Assembly (NCBI RefSeq): GCF_001513745.1
Contig: NZ_CP013382.1
Coordinates: 2,418,001 to 2,482,000 of the forward strand
Direction of reading: 5' to 3'
Origin: Burkholderia humptydooensis
Lineage (GTDB): Bacteria > Pseudomonadota > Gammaproteobacteria > Burkholderiales > Burkholderiaceae
DNA length: 64,000 nt
Shown: in pieces, positions 1 to 8,768 of the stretch
How the letters are laid out: every line of letters starts with the position of its first letter
Numbering within the stretch: the first letter of the stretch is position 1
Notes under the pieces: generated by a model
Seen by the model: the letters and a program-made list of their open reading frames with translations, nothing else
Databases searched by the model: none
What the model was told of the DNA's origin: nothing
Translations under genes and position numbers: made by a program

Positions 1-229
1 TCGCGTTCTCGTCCTCGCGCATCGCGATCTCGCGCACCTTGCGATGATGCGCGCGCACCATCCTCACCCACATCAGCGCGAGATACAGCCAGATCGTGCA
101 ATCCCAGCCGATCAATGCGCGCGCGAACGGCCGCAGCGGATACGGGAACAGCAGGCCGAACGCGACGCCGGCAGCAGCCGCGATCACCATGCGCGGACGA
201 TTGCGCAGCACTTGCGGGTAGAACGTCAT
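1..229 (-). CDS. DUF1345 family membrane protein, partial (C-terminus outside window)
   Basis: The reverse strand opens with ATG at 229 and stays open to the window edge, giving the first 76 residues of a membrane protein. It begins MTFYPQVLRNRPRM and continues with one hydrophobic helix (about residues 15-30), the segment RPFARALIGWD, and a second helix around WLYLALMWVRM. It ends in a charged stretch with REDEN. This pattern fits the N-terminus of DUF1345 proteins, small inner-membrane proteins of unknown function. The family assignment comes from recognising the pattern and the function is unknown. The rest of the gene is missing. Confidence 0.6.
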   Translation of the reverse strand, partial: MTFYPQVLRNRPRMVIAAAAGVAFGLLFPYPLRPFARALIGWDCTIWLYLALMWVRMVRAHHRKVREIAMREDENA

Positions 230-350
230 GGTTGTTCGTCGAAACGATCGAAAGTCGGGTGAAAGACAGCGCCGCGGCAGCGGCGCGTCGCAGCGATTAT
301 CGTCATGTTCTCCCGCTGCGCCAAGCGCGGCTGTGTCCTAAGATGGGCGA

Positions 351-1085
351 ATGGACACCGCTCCCCTGATCCGTCGCCATACCGCGAACCATGCCGGCCG
401 CGATTTCGTCGTCGGCGATCTGCACGGCTGCGTCGACCCGCTGCGCGCGCTGCTGCACACCGTGCGCTTCGATCCGGCACGCGACCGGCTGTTCTCGGTC
501 GGCGACCTCGTCGACCGCGGCGCGCAGTCGGAGGCAGCGCTCGCGCTGCTCGATCGCCCGTGGTTTCATTGCGTGCTTGGCAATCACGAGGACGCGCTCT
601 GCTCGGTCGCGGACGGCAAGCTGCCGATGAGCGTGTGGAAGCGCATCGGCGGCGAATGGGCGGCCGACCTCCCCGCAGGGACGCTCGAGCGCTACGCCCG
701 GCGGCTGCGCGAGTTGCCGCTCGTGCGCGTCGTCGGCGAAGGCGACGAGCGCTTCAACGTGCTGCACGCGGAATTCTTCGGCAGCGACGCCGACCTCGAC
801 CGCGGCGACTACGCGCCCGACGTGATCACGCGGCTGCTGTGGGGCCGCGAGCTTGCGTACGGGCGCACCGACCCGGCCGCGCGGCAGATCGGTCTGTCGA
901 CCACCTACTGCGGCCATACGCCGATGCACGACGTCGTGCGCATCGGCGCGCAGACGTTCGTCGACACGGGCGCGTTCGATCCGTCGGGCCGGCTCACGCT
1001 GCTCGATGCGAAGAGCGGCGAAAGCTGGTCGATGTCGGTCGCGGCCGCGCGCCATCAGGGCGCCGCCGACGTGCCGCTGCCGTGA
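351..1085 (+). CDS. Calcineurin-like metallophosphoesterase (PrpA/ApaH-type protein phosphatase)
   Basis: A 244-residue cytoplasmic phosphatase with the classic two-metal motifs in order: GDLHG at residues 22-26, GDLVDRG at 51-57, GNHE at 77-80, then a later His in LHAEFF and GHTPMH near the C-terminus. Proteins of this length are usually serine/threonine phosphatases like PrpA or small ApaH-like phosphatases; the substrate cannot be told from sequence. It is transcribed alone, convergent with the RES toxin gene. The ATG at 351 has only a weak purine stretch upstream, but no better start lies nearby. Confidence 0.88.
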   Translation: MDTAPLIRRHTANHAGRDFVVGDLHGCVDPLRALLHTVRFDPARDRLFSVGDLVDRGAQSEAALALLDRPWFHCVLGNHEDALCSVADGKLPMSVWKRIGGEWAADLPAGTLERYARRLRELPLVRVVGEGDERFNVLHAEFFGSDADLDRGDYAPDVITRLLWGRELAYGRTDPAARQIGLSTTYCGHTPMHDVVRIGAQTFVDTGAFDPSGRLTLLDAKSGESWSMSVAAARHQGAADVPLP

Positions 1086-1148
1086 CGCGCGGCGGCTGAG
1101 CCGGCCCTCGACGTCGCGACGCAACCACACCGCATGCCGCGCGCGGGC

Positions 1149-1856
1149 TCAGCCGACCTGATTCAGCTCGAACACCGCATCGATCGCCGCGCCGCTCCAG
1201 TTGTATTCGAGATACGCCGCGTGGCGGCAATCGTGCAGCAACGTCGTCCTGAACGCGGCGAGACATTCGCCGCCCGGGTCCCGCACCGACGGATACGCGA
1301 CGCCCGCGACGCCCGCGTCGCGCACCGCGCGGCCGAACGCCTGGCCGGCCGAGTAGTCGACGAGATCGAGGAGCGCCGGATCGCGCTCGCGCCACATGCG
1401 CACGTCGGCGACCTCGCCCTGCGCGGCCACCGTGTAGAGACGCATCTGCTGGCGCATCGGCGGCTCCTTCGTCGCGGCGAGGAACAGCGACGTGTGATAG
1501 CGCGTCTCCGCGATCGCCGTATTGCGCGCGCGGGCGCAATAGAACACGCCATAGCTGCCGTCCGAGAAACGGCTGCCGTTCGGATTCAGGTGCGTGAACG
1601 CCGCCATGATCGGCCCGTAACCGGGCCCGAAGCGCCGCTCTTGCGGCGGCACGAGCTCGAGCATGCCGACCTCGGTCCGCACGCGATCGTTGGTCAGCGC
1701 CTCGAGTGCGTAGAGCGCGTCGAAATCCTCGGCCGATGCGACGCGGTCGAACAGGTTGATCGCGGGAAAGCGCGTGGGGATCACGCGGTAGGCGGGCGTC
1801 CAGTCGAGCGCCGCGGTGGGCCAGTTCGTCTGCCGTTCCGGAGAATTCACGCCCAT
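1149..1856 (-). CDS. RES domain toxin of an Xre/RES toxin-antitoxin system
   Basis: A 235-residue RES-domain protein. Known family members are NAD-degrading (ADP-ribosyltransferase-fold) toxins named for conserved Arg, Glu and Ser; candidates here are the Arg in YRVIPTRFP, the Glu in AIAETRYH and the Ser in YPSVRDP. The ATG at 1856 overlaps the last 10 bases of the upstream antitoxin gene, so the two are almost certainly translated together. Without the start at 1856 the frame runs further upstream, but that extra sequence is a shadow of the antitoxin gene. NAD depletion is inferred from the family. Confidence 0.88.
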   Translation of the reverse strand: MGVNSPERQTNWPTAALDWTPAYRVIPTRFPAINLFDRVASAEDFDALYALEALTNDRVRTEVGMLELVPPQERRFGPGYGPIMAAFTHLNPNGSRFSDGSYGVFYCARARNTAIAETRYHTSLFLAATKEPPMRQQMRLYTVAAQGEVADVRMWRERDPALLDLVDYSAGQAFGRAVRDAGVAGVAYPSVRDPGGECLAAFRTTLLHDCRHAAYLEYNWSGAAIDAVFELNQVG

Positions 1857-2266
1857 CCGCCTCGCGCCGCGTCGAGATATTGCCGCACCGCGACGAGATC
1901 GCTGACGTTCCCCGCGAGCATCCGGTCGAGCGCGCGCCGGCCGTTGAACGGCGCGGCGTCGTTCGGCCGCTTGACCCACGCATCCGCCGCGGCCGGCTGC
2001 GGCAGCAGGATCTGCAGCGCCTTGTAGATGCCGAGCACGAGCGACAGGCGCTCGAGCGTATCGTGCGTGAGGCGCGCGGTTTGCGGCGACGCCTTCCATT
2101 TGAAGAACGTCGAACGGCCGGGCGAGCCCAGCAGGACGAGCTGCTCGTCGGTCGACAGATCCCAGTCGCGCGCGATGTTGAAGAACGCGCGCAGACCGGC
2201 CGCCGACATTTGCTCGACTGTCGCCGCCGGCGGATTCGGAAACGGCTTCAGGGCGGGACGGGACAT
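1847..2266 (-). CDS. Xre/MbcA/ParS-type antitoxin (DUF2384 toxin-binding domain)
   Basis: A 139-residue partner of the RES toxin. The N-terminal half carries an Xre-like helix-turn-helix (LSTDEQLVLLGSPGRSTFFKW), followed by LERLSLVLGIYKALQILLP and the DUF2384 toxin-binding region ending GRRALDRMLAGNVSDLVAVR. Antitoxins of this class bind and block the RES active site and repress their own promoter with the toxin as co-repressor. The antitoxin-first order and 10-base overlap are typical. A strong palindromic element lies directly upstream. Confidence 0.88.
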   Translation of the reverse strand: MSRPALKPFPNPPAATVEQMSAAGLRAFFNIARDWDLSTDEQLVLLGSPGRSTFFKWKASPQTARLTHDTLERLSLVLGIYKALQILLPQPAAADAWVKRPNDAAPFNGRRALDRMLAGNVSDLVAVRQYLDAARGGWA

Positions 2267-2278
2267 GGCGGTTAGTCT

Positions 2279-2325
2279 CGAAATGAATCTACTAACAAGA
2301 TTAGTCCATTTCGGGATCTTTGCAA
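2279..2325 (-). promoter_or_regulatory. Promoter and palindromic operator of the RES/Xre operon
   Basis: Reading leftward, TTGCAA (2325-2320) and TAATCT (2303-2298) are separated by 16 bases and make a good sigma-70 promoter. Nested inverted repeats cover it: CGAAATG (2279-2285) with CATTTCG (2307-2313), and ACTAA (2291-2295) with TTAGT (2301-2305). A further TTAGT lies at 2272-2276. A repressor bound here would cover the -10 box, as expected for autoregulation by the antitoxin. The symmetry is seen directly; the repressor identity is inferred from position. Confidence 0.65.
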
Positions 2326-2550
2326 GAAAAATGATGGCGGAACCGAATAAGCTGCGGATTGGGGTTTGATGGGGTCAGAGTTGAATGGCCGCTGTCCGGG
2401 CCGCGTTGTCCGGGTCGTTGTCGGCCGCTGCACAGCGGCTGCCTGCCTCCGCCCGCACGCCTTCCGTGCTGGTTCTCTATCCGTCTCTCGCGCAATCGCC
2501 CCGCCTACGGTCCCACGAATTCGCGGCGACGGCGAATCGCCGGCATTTGC

Positions 2551-3459
2551 TCACGCCGGCTTGGCGCCGTCGAGGTCAACGGGCGGCAGCGTCTGCGCGG
2601 CGCGCGCCTGCGTCGCCTCGACGATGCCGTCGACGCGCGCGAGATGGTGCCGATTGTCGTGGTCCCACGGATGGAAGCCCGGCCGGAAGAAGCTCAGCCA
2701 CTCGCGCGCGATTCCCGGAAACATTCCCCGCCGCGGACCGTACAACAGGCAGACCACGCGCCAGAGGCCGCGCACGCTCTTGTCCGACGTCCGGTCCCAG
2801 CGGATCAGTTGCGAATGGATCAGGAACACGTTCGGCCAGAACGTCATCGTCGTCAGCAAATACACGCCGACGCGAATCAGGTAGCGTTTCGGCCCCGGCT
2901 TCATCACCGTGTTCCAGACGTCGAACGACACCGCCTTGTGCTCGGTCTCCTCGAGCGCGTGCCACAGCCACATCTGCCTGTAGCCTTCGTGCGAGCCGGC
3001 GAGCGCGGCGGGCTCGGTCAGCAGCCAGTTGGCCAGCATCGCCGTATAGTGCTCGGCCGCAACCGTATGCGCGAGCTGCACCGAATGCGGCAGCACCTTC
3101 TTCATCCAGCCCGTCACCTTCCATACGCGCCTGTCGACCGTGCGCGCCGGCAACCGGTTCGCCTGCATCAGTTCGTTGTACTCGACGTGCTCTCGCGTGT
3201 GCATCGCCTCCTGGCCGATGAAGCCGAGCACCTGTTGCTTCAGCACGGGATCGTCGATCCGGTCGCGATAGTTGCGCACCGAATCCATGAAGAAGCGCTC
3301 GCCCGCCGGAAACAGCAGCGACAGCGCGTTGAAGAAGTGCGAGACTTGCGAGCCCTGTCCGTGCCAATTCGTCGCGCGCTCGACCGGCAGATTGAAGCGC
3401 AGGTCGCGACGCACGGGCATGACGAACACCGGGTCCGTCGACTTCGCGGGTCGATTCAT
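2551..3459 (-). CDS. Metal-dependent hydrolase family protein (PF10118)
   Basis: A 302-residue protein of the PF10118 'predicted metal-dependent hydrolase' family. Ferritin-like metal-binding motifs are visible: EAMHTREH in the first half and EETEHK in the middle, a spacing that suggests a helical di-metal site. A hydrophobic stretch around YLLTTMTFWPNVFLIH may touch the membrane. The biochemical role of the family is not established. ATG at 3459 is chosen because GGAG sits 6 bases upstream; an upstream in-frame Met lacks this. It is a single gene reading away from mip. Confidence 0.8.
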   Translation of the reverse strand: MNRPAKSTDPVFVMPVRRDLRFNLPVERATNWHGQGSQVSHFFNALSLLFPAGERFFMDSVRNYRDRIDDPVLKQQVLGFIGQEAMHTREHVEYNELMQANRLPARTVDRRVWKVTGWMKKVLPHSVQLAHTVAAEHYTAMLANWLLTEPAALAGSHEGYRQMWLWHALEETEHKAVSFDVWNTVMKPGPKRYLIRVGVYLLTTMTFWPNVFLIHSQLIRWDRTSDKSVRGLWRVVCLLYGPRRGMFPGIAREWLSFFRPGFHPWDHDNRHHLARVDGIVEATQARAAQTLPPVDLDGAKPA

Positions 3460-3789
3460 CCACGTCTCCTCATATCTTCGATTTGTCGGGCCGGCGGCGG
3501 CGCGCAAGCCGATCGTATGGCCGCTCGCCCCAAACGATTCGCCGTCGATACGCCCGCCCGGGGATCGCGCGCCGAAAACTGCCGCCGACCTTTACATTAA
3601 TAACTGAAACAATATGGCGAGGAGCCGTGGATAAGCAAGGCGCGAGTTAGTGGCGGTCTTCCAAACGCGCAGGCGCGCGGCAAGCTCCTGGCCGCGAAAC
3701 CTGCGCGAAGCCGGCCCGCCGGGAAATTCGGTCGAGATCGTGCGGCTCCCCTACAATAGCGGATCATTTCGATCCTTCAGGAGCAATTC
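3460..3789. other. Intergenic region with the mip promoter
   Basis: This is the divergent spacer between the PF10118 gene and mip. The part near 3590-3625 is relatively AT-rich. The only convincing element is a -10 box TACAAT at 3752-3757 on the plus strand, about 33 bases before the mip ATG, with only a weak -35 (TTCGGT at 3727-3732, spacer 19). AGGAG ends just before the mip start. I see no gene in the spacer. Confidence 0.5.
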
Positions 3790-4131
3790 ATGGCAGTCGT
3801 CACCACCGAATCGGGCCTCAAATACGAAGACCTGACCGAAGGCGCGGGCGCCGAGGCGCGCGCGGGCCAGACGGTGAGCGTGCACTACACGGGCTGGCTC
3901 ACCGACGGCCAGAAGTTCGATTCGAGCAGGGACCGCAACGATCCGTTCGCATTCGTGCTCGGCGGCGGCATGGTCATCAAGGGCTGGGACGAAGGCGTGC
4001 AAGGGATGAAGGTGGGCGGCGTGCGCCGCCTGACGATCCCGCCGCAGCTCGGCTACGGCTCGCGCGGCGCGGGCGGCGTGATTCCGCCCAACGCGACGCT
4101 CGTGTTCGAAGTCGAACTGCTCGGCGTCTGA
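3790..4131 (+). CDS. mip: FKBP-type peptidyl-prolyl cis-trans isomerase, Mip-like
   Basis: A 113-residue single FKBP domain that catalyses cis-trans isomerisation of X-Pro bonds. Canonical motifs are present: VHYTGWL, KFDSS, the [15 protein letters not shown] core and the C-terminal [13 protein letters not shown]. There is no signal peptide and no dimerisation domain, unlike Legionella Mip. From memory the sequence is nearly identical to the B. pseudomallei Mip-like virulence factor (locus BPSS1823), with scattered substitutions such as GYGSRG for GYGARG and a final LLGV for LLDV, which suggests a close sister species. SD AGGAG precedes ATG 3790. Confidence 0.93.
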   Translation: MAVVTTESGLKYEDLTEGAGAEARAGQTVSVHYTGWLTDGQKFDSSRDRNDPFAFVLGGGMVIKGWDEGVQGMKVGGVRRLTIPPQLGYGSRGAGGVIPPNATLVFEVELLGV

Positions 4132-4176
4132 CGCCGGCATCGCCCGTCGCCAGCGTTCGCCGGCCGTCGCTCGATC

Positions 4177-4965
4177 ATGACCCGCCCCGCTTCGCCCACC
4201 CTGTCGCTGCGCCGTTACGGCGTCGTGCAGGAGTCGGACGTGCACGACTTCCATCAGATCGTGCTCGGTGTCGACGGCGCGATGACGATGACGGTCGACG
4301 GCGTCGACGAGCGGATCGACTGCCGCTCCGCGTGGCTGATTCCGGCCGGCTCGCGGCACGACTACGCGGGGCTCGCCCACAACAGCCAACTGGTGCTCGA
4401 CTTGCCGCCCGGCTCGCTCGCGGTGCCCGAGCGGCTGTTCGAACGCCCCAAGACGATGGCGATCGCCCCGGGCCTCACGATGCTCGTCGGCGAATTCGCG
4501 TCGCGACTCGCGCGCGGGCCGCGCGTCGACACCGCATCGGCCCGGCGCCTGCACTGGCAAGCAGCCGCACGGCTATGCGACGCGCTCGTCGGCGAACTGG
4601 GCGGCGCGCCGGCGCAGCCCGCCGTCGGGCTCGACTTCGCGCGCATCGATCGCTGGCTGCGCGCGCATCTCGCTCAGCCGCTGCGCATCGCCGATCTCGC
4701 CGCGCATTGCGGATTCGGCATGCGCCGCTTCCATCAGCTCTTCTGCGAAGCGTTCGGCGAGACGCCGCATCGCTATCTGCAGCGGCTGCGGCTCGACGCC
4801 GCCGTCGTATTGATGGGGAATCCGAAACGTTCGCTGACCGACATCGCGAGCGAAGTCGGTTTCGCCGATCAGAGCGCATTCACGCACGCGTTCACCAAAC
4901 GGTTCGGACTCGCGCCCGGCCGGTGGCGCAGCGATCAACCCGCCGCCCGAATCGCCTCCTCGTAG
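4177..4965 (+). CDS. AraC family transcriptional regulator
   Basis: A 262-residue regulator. The N-terminal half is a cupin-like sensor domain (HQIVLGVDGAMTMTVDG, then SAWLIPAGSRHDYAG). The C-terminal 100 residues hold two helix-turn-helices: RIADLAAHCGFGMRRFHQLF and SLTDIASEVGFADQSAFTHAF, ending FGLAPGRWR. The gene follows mip by 45 bases. Its 3' end overlaps bceK by 31 bases on the opposite strand, so the two genes converge. Ligand and targets are unknown; adjacency to the exopolysaccharide cluster suggests, but does not show, a role there. Confidence 0.88.
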   Translation: MTRPASPTLSLRRYGVVQESDVHDFHQIVLGVDGAMTMTVDGVDERIDCRSAWLIPAGSRHDYAGLAHNSQLVLDLPPGSLAVPERLFERPKTMAIAPGLTMLVGEFASRLARGPRVDTASARRLHWQAAARLCDALVGELGGAPAQPAVGLDFARIDRWLRAHLAQPLRIADLAAHCGFGMRRFHQLFCEAFGETPHRYLQRLRLDAAVVLMGNPKRSLTDIASEVGFADQSAFTHAFTKRFGLAPGRWRSDQPAARIASS

Positions 4966-6101
4966 ACCTCCGCGACACGGCGCGCAATCACCGTGTTGTC
5001 GAAATGCGCGCGCGCGTATTGCCGGCATGCGTCCGCATCCGGCAGCACGAGCGAGCCGGACAGCGCAGCCGTCAACCCGTCCGCGATCGCGGCCGCGCCG
5101 ATCTCCGGCAGCACGAGCGCCTCGGACAGGCCCGCGACCGCCTCCGGCAGCCCGCCGACGGGTGTCACGAGCACCGGCGTGCCGGACGCGAGCGACTCGA
5201 CGGTGATGAGCCCGAAGCCTTCGAGCGCGACGGTCGGCACGACGCTCAGCGTCGCCGCGCGGTACAGCGCGGCCAGATGATGGTCGGGCACGAAGCCGAG
5301 CAGCTTCACGTTGTCGCCGAGCTCGGCATCGTCGATCCGTTCCTGCAATTCGCCTTCGAGCCGCCCCTTGCCGGCAATCAGCAGCAGCACGTCCGGATGC
5401 CGACGGCGCACGGTCTTCACCGCGTCGATCAGATCCTCGAGCCCCATGCGCCGCACGAGCCGCCGTACCGCGAGCACGATCGGCCGGTCCTGCGGCAGTT
5501 GCAGCTTGCGACGCGCGTCGGCGGACGTCATCGGCAGATCGAATTGCGTGGTGTCGACGCAACCGGGCACGACGCGCACGCGCGCCGGATCGACGTTGTA
5601 GCGCGACGTGAGAATCTGCCCGAACGCGCGCGACAGCACGATGAGCCGCGACGAGCGCGCGTAGACCGCCTGCTCGAGCCGGTGCTTGACCTTCTGCCCG
5701 ATCGAATCCGCGCCCTCGACGTGGCTCTCGTCGGCCCACGGGCCCTGGAAATGCGACACCTGCGGGATGCCGCGCGTCACGTCGAGCCCGGGGAACGTGT
5801 ACAGCGCGAAATGCGACGACACGACATCGGGCCGCTCGATGCGGACCACGTCGCGCAGCGCGTGACGCGCGGCGATCATCCGGCGCGGCAGCGACGACGT
5901 CGCAGGTCCGAAGCCGCGGATCGCGCCGCCCGTATCGGCCGCGACGCGCTCGGAGCCCGCGACGACGCCGCGCACCGCAACACCCGCGCCCGGCAATGCG
6001 CCGACGAGCGAGTAGTACATGCGATCGAGCCCGCCCGCCCGCTCGGGAAACCAGTGCATGCCGATTTGCAGCGACTTGATCGACGTTCCGGTGTGCTTCA
6101 T
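4935..6101 (-). CDS. bceK: Glycosyltransferase family 4 (exopolysaccharide), BceK-like
   Basis: A 388-residue GT-B glycosyltransferase, last gene of the leftward bce run. The N-terminal domain starts IGMHWFPERAGGLDRM, a typical acceptor-side glycine loop. The C-terminal donor domain carries LVRRMGLEDLIDAV and the E-x7-E type motif EGFGLITVESLASGTPVLV. It should add one sugar of the repeat unit to the lipid-linked chain at the cytoplasmic face. ATG 6101 shares its A with the TGA of the upstream gene (TGATG), so translation is coupled. The letter is assigned from order within the cepacian-type cluster; the sugar specificity is not known from sequence. Confidence 0.85.
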   Translation of the reverse strand: MKHTGTSIKSLQIGMHWFPERAGGLDRMYYSLVGALPGAGVAVRGVVAGSERVAADTGGAIRGFGPATSSLPRRMIAARHALRDVVRIERPDVVSSHFALYTFPGLDVTRGIPQVSHFQGPWADESHVEGADSIGQKVKHRLEQAVYARSSRLIVLSRAFGQILTSRYNVDPARVRVVPGCVDTTQFDLPMTSADARRKLQLPQDRPIVLAVRRLVRRMGLEDLIDAVKTVRRRHPDVLLLIAGKGRLEGELQERIDDAELGDNVKLLGFVPDHHLAALYRAATLSVVPTVALEGFGLITVESLASGTPVLVTPVGGLPEAVAGLSEALVLPEIGAAAIADGLTAALSGSLVLPDADACRQYARAHFDNTVIARRVAEVYEEAIRAAG

Positions 6102-7285
6102 CACGATGGCTCCTGCGTCACGACATGCTCGGCGCCGGCGAGCGACGGCGACTGCGACGACTGGCGCAGCCGCCGATACAGCGCGATGTACTGCGCGCCC
6201 ATGCGCGCCCAGCCGAATCCCTCCATCAGCCTGCGCGCCGCGTCGCCCATCGCGCGGCACGCGTCGCGCGAGCGCGCGAGGCGTTCGATCGCGTGCGCGA
6301 GCGCGGCCGGATCGTCCGGATCGTCGAGCACGATCCCGCACTCCGGCGTGATGATCTCCGCGCCGCCCGCGGTGCGCGCGGTCACGACAGGCAGCCCCGC
6401 CGCCATCGCCTCGAGCAGCGACAGGCTCATCGCTTCGTAGCGCGAAGGAAACACGTACGCATCGACCGACGACATCAGCGTCGGCATGTTCTTCACGAGC
6501 CCGAGGAAATGCACGCGCGAGTCGATCTTCAGCGCGCGCGCCTCGCCCGGATACGGACTGCCGGGCAAATAGCCCGCGACCGCGAGATGCACGCTCGGCG
6601 GCAGATGCGCGAGCGCCTTCAGCACGGTGCCGAGATTCTTGCGCGGCGTGCGCAGATCGCCGACGAACAGCAGCATGAACGGCTCGGCCGGCAGGCCGAA
6701 CGCGCTGCGATCGGGCGCCGCGTTCGCGAACGCCTGTGCGTCGACGCCGTTGTAGATGACGCCGATCCGCTCGCCGTCGATACCGATCTGCCGGATCTCG
6801 TCGGCGACCTTCTGCGACACGGCCGTGATCGCGCGCGCGCGCCGGTACGCCCAGCGTTCGAGCAGCGTGTTGGCGCGCGTATAGACGTACTGATACGCGG
6901 ACCACATCCCCTTCGACAGGCCGAACGGGTAATAGCGGCTCGCGAACCAGCCGCTATGGACGAAGTGGGCGGTGTTCACGTCGGCGCGCACCCACGAGAT
7001 GAAGCCGTTGACGTGCAGCACGTCGTATGCGTCGCGATGACGGCGCAGCCACCATGCGCTCTTGATCGCGAACACCTGCTGCTTGACGAGGTTCGACGGC
7101 CAGAAGCGGCCCGCCTTCACGGCGATCCAGCGCACGCGCGCATCCGCGAGCAGCTCGGGCGCGACGTGCGACGCGACGAGCGTCACCTGGTAGTTTTCCG
7201 CGAGCGCCGCTCGCGCGATCTCGTAATTGACGCGTCCCTGGCCGTCGTTATGGCGCACGACGTGCGTGACGATGGCGATTCTCAC
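6101..7285 (-). CDS. bceJ: Glycosyltransferase family 4 (exopolysaccharide), BceJ-like
   Basis: A 394-residue GT-B enzyme. It opens RIAIVTHVVRHNDGQGRVNYE (the acceptor glycine loop) and has a donor-side PFMLLFVGDLRTPRKN and the motif YEAMSLSLLEAMAAGLPVV. It should transfer a sugar during assembly of the undecaprenyl-linked repeat. The start is GTG at 7285: this codon overlaps the stop of the polymerase gene as GTGA, a classic coupled arrangement, and no ATG fits the N-terminal family pattern. The frame is open far upstream, but that part is a shadow of bceI. Confidence 0.85.
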   Translation of the reverse strand: MRIAIVTHVVRHNDGQGRVNYEIARAALAENYQVTLVASHVAPELLADARVRWIAVKAGRFWPSNLVKQQVFAIKSAWWLRRHRDAYDVLHVNGFISWVRADVNTAHFVHSGWFASRYYPFGLSKGMWSAYQYVYTRANTLLERWAYRRARAITAVSQKVADEIRQIGIDGERIGVIYNGVDAQAFANAAPDRSAFGLPAEPFMLLFVGDLRTPRKNLGTVLKALAHLPPSVHLAVAGYLPGSPYPGEARALKIDSRVHFLGLVKNMPTLMSSVDAYVFPSRYEAMSLSLLEAMAAGLPVVTARTAGGAEIITPECGIVLDDPDDPAALAHAIERLARSRDACRAMGDAARRLMEGFGWARMGAQYIALYRRLRQSSQSPSLAGAEHVVTQEPS

Positions 7286-8757
7286 TGGTCGGCTCCCGGA
7301 AAACGCGCGGCGCTCGCGCGTTGCAGCTTTTGCCAATGCGCCGCGGACAAGATCGAAAATATGCTCATGAACAGCAACAGCCCTCCCGTGCCGATGAACG
7401 AATTGGTAAAGACGAGCATCGCGAAGACAGACAAACTGAGACTCAGGCACGCGGCGGCGAACTTGTCGCGCCGCAGCCGCAACGATGCGCGCAGCGCGCG
7501 GCCGAGCAGCCAGACGAGCCCGAGCAGATAGAGCAGCGTGCCGGGCCAGCCGAGCACGAACGGCACGTTCATCACGCCGCTGTCGAAGCTGCCGTACTTG
7601 CCAAGGCTGCCGCCGTCGCTCGACAGCTTCGTCGACGCGCCGGTCGCGCCGAGGCCCTCGCCCGCGACGTCGGTAAACGCAGTCTGCGCGAACGTCGCGT
7701 AGAACTTGTTGCGGTCGTCGTAGCTGCGGTCGTCCTTCAGGTTCGTGATCGACTGCAGGCGCTGGCCGAGACGGTCCGCCACCGGCCCGACGGTCAGGAG
7801 CGGCACGCACAGCGCGGCCAGCACGACCGCGCTGCCGATGATCCGCACGCGCACGCGATTGCTCGATTTCGCGAGCTGGATCGCGAGCGCGATCACCCAG
7901 CCGCCCCACGTCGAGCGCACGAGACACAGGCAGAACGAAATGAAGCCCGCGGCGCCCGCGATCCAGCGCACGCGCTCCGTCGCGGCGATCATGAACACGA
8001 GCGCGCCCATCATCGCGAACGCGAACGGCCCCGACGAATTCATCGTGCTGAACACGCGCACGCCGTACGGCACCGGATCGCCCTGCGAATTCATCTGCGA
8101 GCCGATCATCCACAGCGCATCCCATTTCGGCATCGCGAAAAACTGCACGATTCCATAGACGCCCATCACGAGCATCCCCCAGACGAACGTCGACAGGATC
8201 ACCTTCCGGTACTCGGGGTAGTCCCGCGAATGAACGGCGATGTGAAAGCCGATCAGCACCGGGTAGAGCCAGTTCGCGAGGTCGTAGGTGGCGGCGAGCG
8301 GCCCGCTCGACACGACGCCGACGAGAAACGCGTATATCAGGCCGAACAGGATCAACAGCACCGGCAGCCCGCGTCGCTCGGCGAGCACACGGTAATGGCG
8401 CAGCAAGCCGAGCCCCGCGATCATCGTGACCGCGAGCGGCGCGATCTGGATCAGGCTCGTCGGCGTATAGGCGCCCTTCGACCAGTCGGCGAGGCGGCGC
8501 ACCTCCGGGCTCAGGAACCACATCCACCACATGAAGCCGACATAGCGCGCCGGGCTCATGAAATACAGCCACAAGCCGGCCGCGACCGCGAGACATGGAA
8601 AGCCGTACGTCAGCAGCGTGCCCTGATGCGCGGCGATCAGCAGCGCCGTGACGGTCCACAAGCCTGCCTGCGCGACCCAATGCTTCGGATCGCTCAGCAG
8701 TTTGCTGCGGCGCGCGCCGCCGCCGGATGCGGGAACGGGCAGGGTCGTCGCGCTCAT
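7282..8757 (-). CDS. bceI: O-antigen polymerase/ligase-like membrane protein, BceI-like (Wzy)
   Basis: A 491-residue inner-membrane protein with about ten to twelve hydrophobic segments (for example VTALLIAAHQGTLLTYGF, VLLILFGLIYAFLVGVV and the C-terminal LLLFMSIFSILSA). A large periplasmic loop around LQSITNLKDDRSYDDRNKFYATF fits Wzy/WaaL-type proteins. In the bce cluster this position is the repeat-unit polymerase that joins flipped lipid-linked units in the periplasm. Sequence similarity in this class is weak, so function rests on topology and context. It overlaps bceJ by 4 bases and follows bceH by 11. Confidence 0.82.
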   Translation of the reverse strand: MSATTLPVPASGGGARRSKLLSDPKHWVAQAGLWTVTALLIAAHQGTLLTYGFPCLAVAAGLWLYFMSPARYVGFMWWMWFLSPEVRRLADWSKGAYTPTSLIQIAPLAVTMIAGLGLLRHYRVLAERRGLPVLLILFGLIYAFLVGVVSSGPLAATYDLANWLYPVLIGFHIAVHSRDYPEYRKVILSTFVWGMLVMGVYGIVQFFAMPKWDALWMIGSQMNSQGDPVPYGVRVFSTMNSSGPFAFAMMGALVFMIAATERVRWIAGAAGFISFCLCLVRSTWGGWVIALAIQLAKSSNRVRVRIIGSAVVLAALCVPLLTVGPVADRLGQRLQSITNLKDDRSYDDRNKFYATFAQTAFTDVAGEGLGATGASTKLSSDGGSLGKYGSFDSGVMNVPFVLGWPGTLLYLLGLVWLLGRALRASLRLRRDKFAAACLSLSLSVFAMLVFTNSFIGTGGLLLFMSIFSILSAAHWQKLQRASAARFPGADQ

Positions 8758-8768
8758 CGCAGCCGTCC

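Noticed and set aside
6101..8680. Very long open frames of 400 to 1100 codons extending the glycosyltransferase, kinase and exporter genes upstream
   Set aside because: They are GC-driven read-through in the shadow of neighbouring genes; the Arg/Ala-rich extensions match no family and internal starts have ribosome sites or stop-start overlaps.
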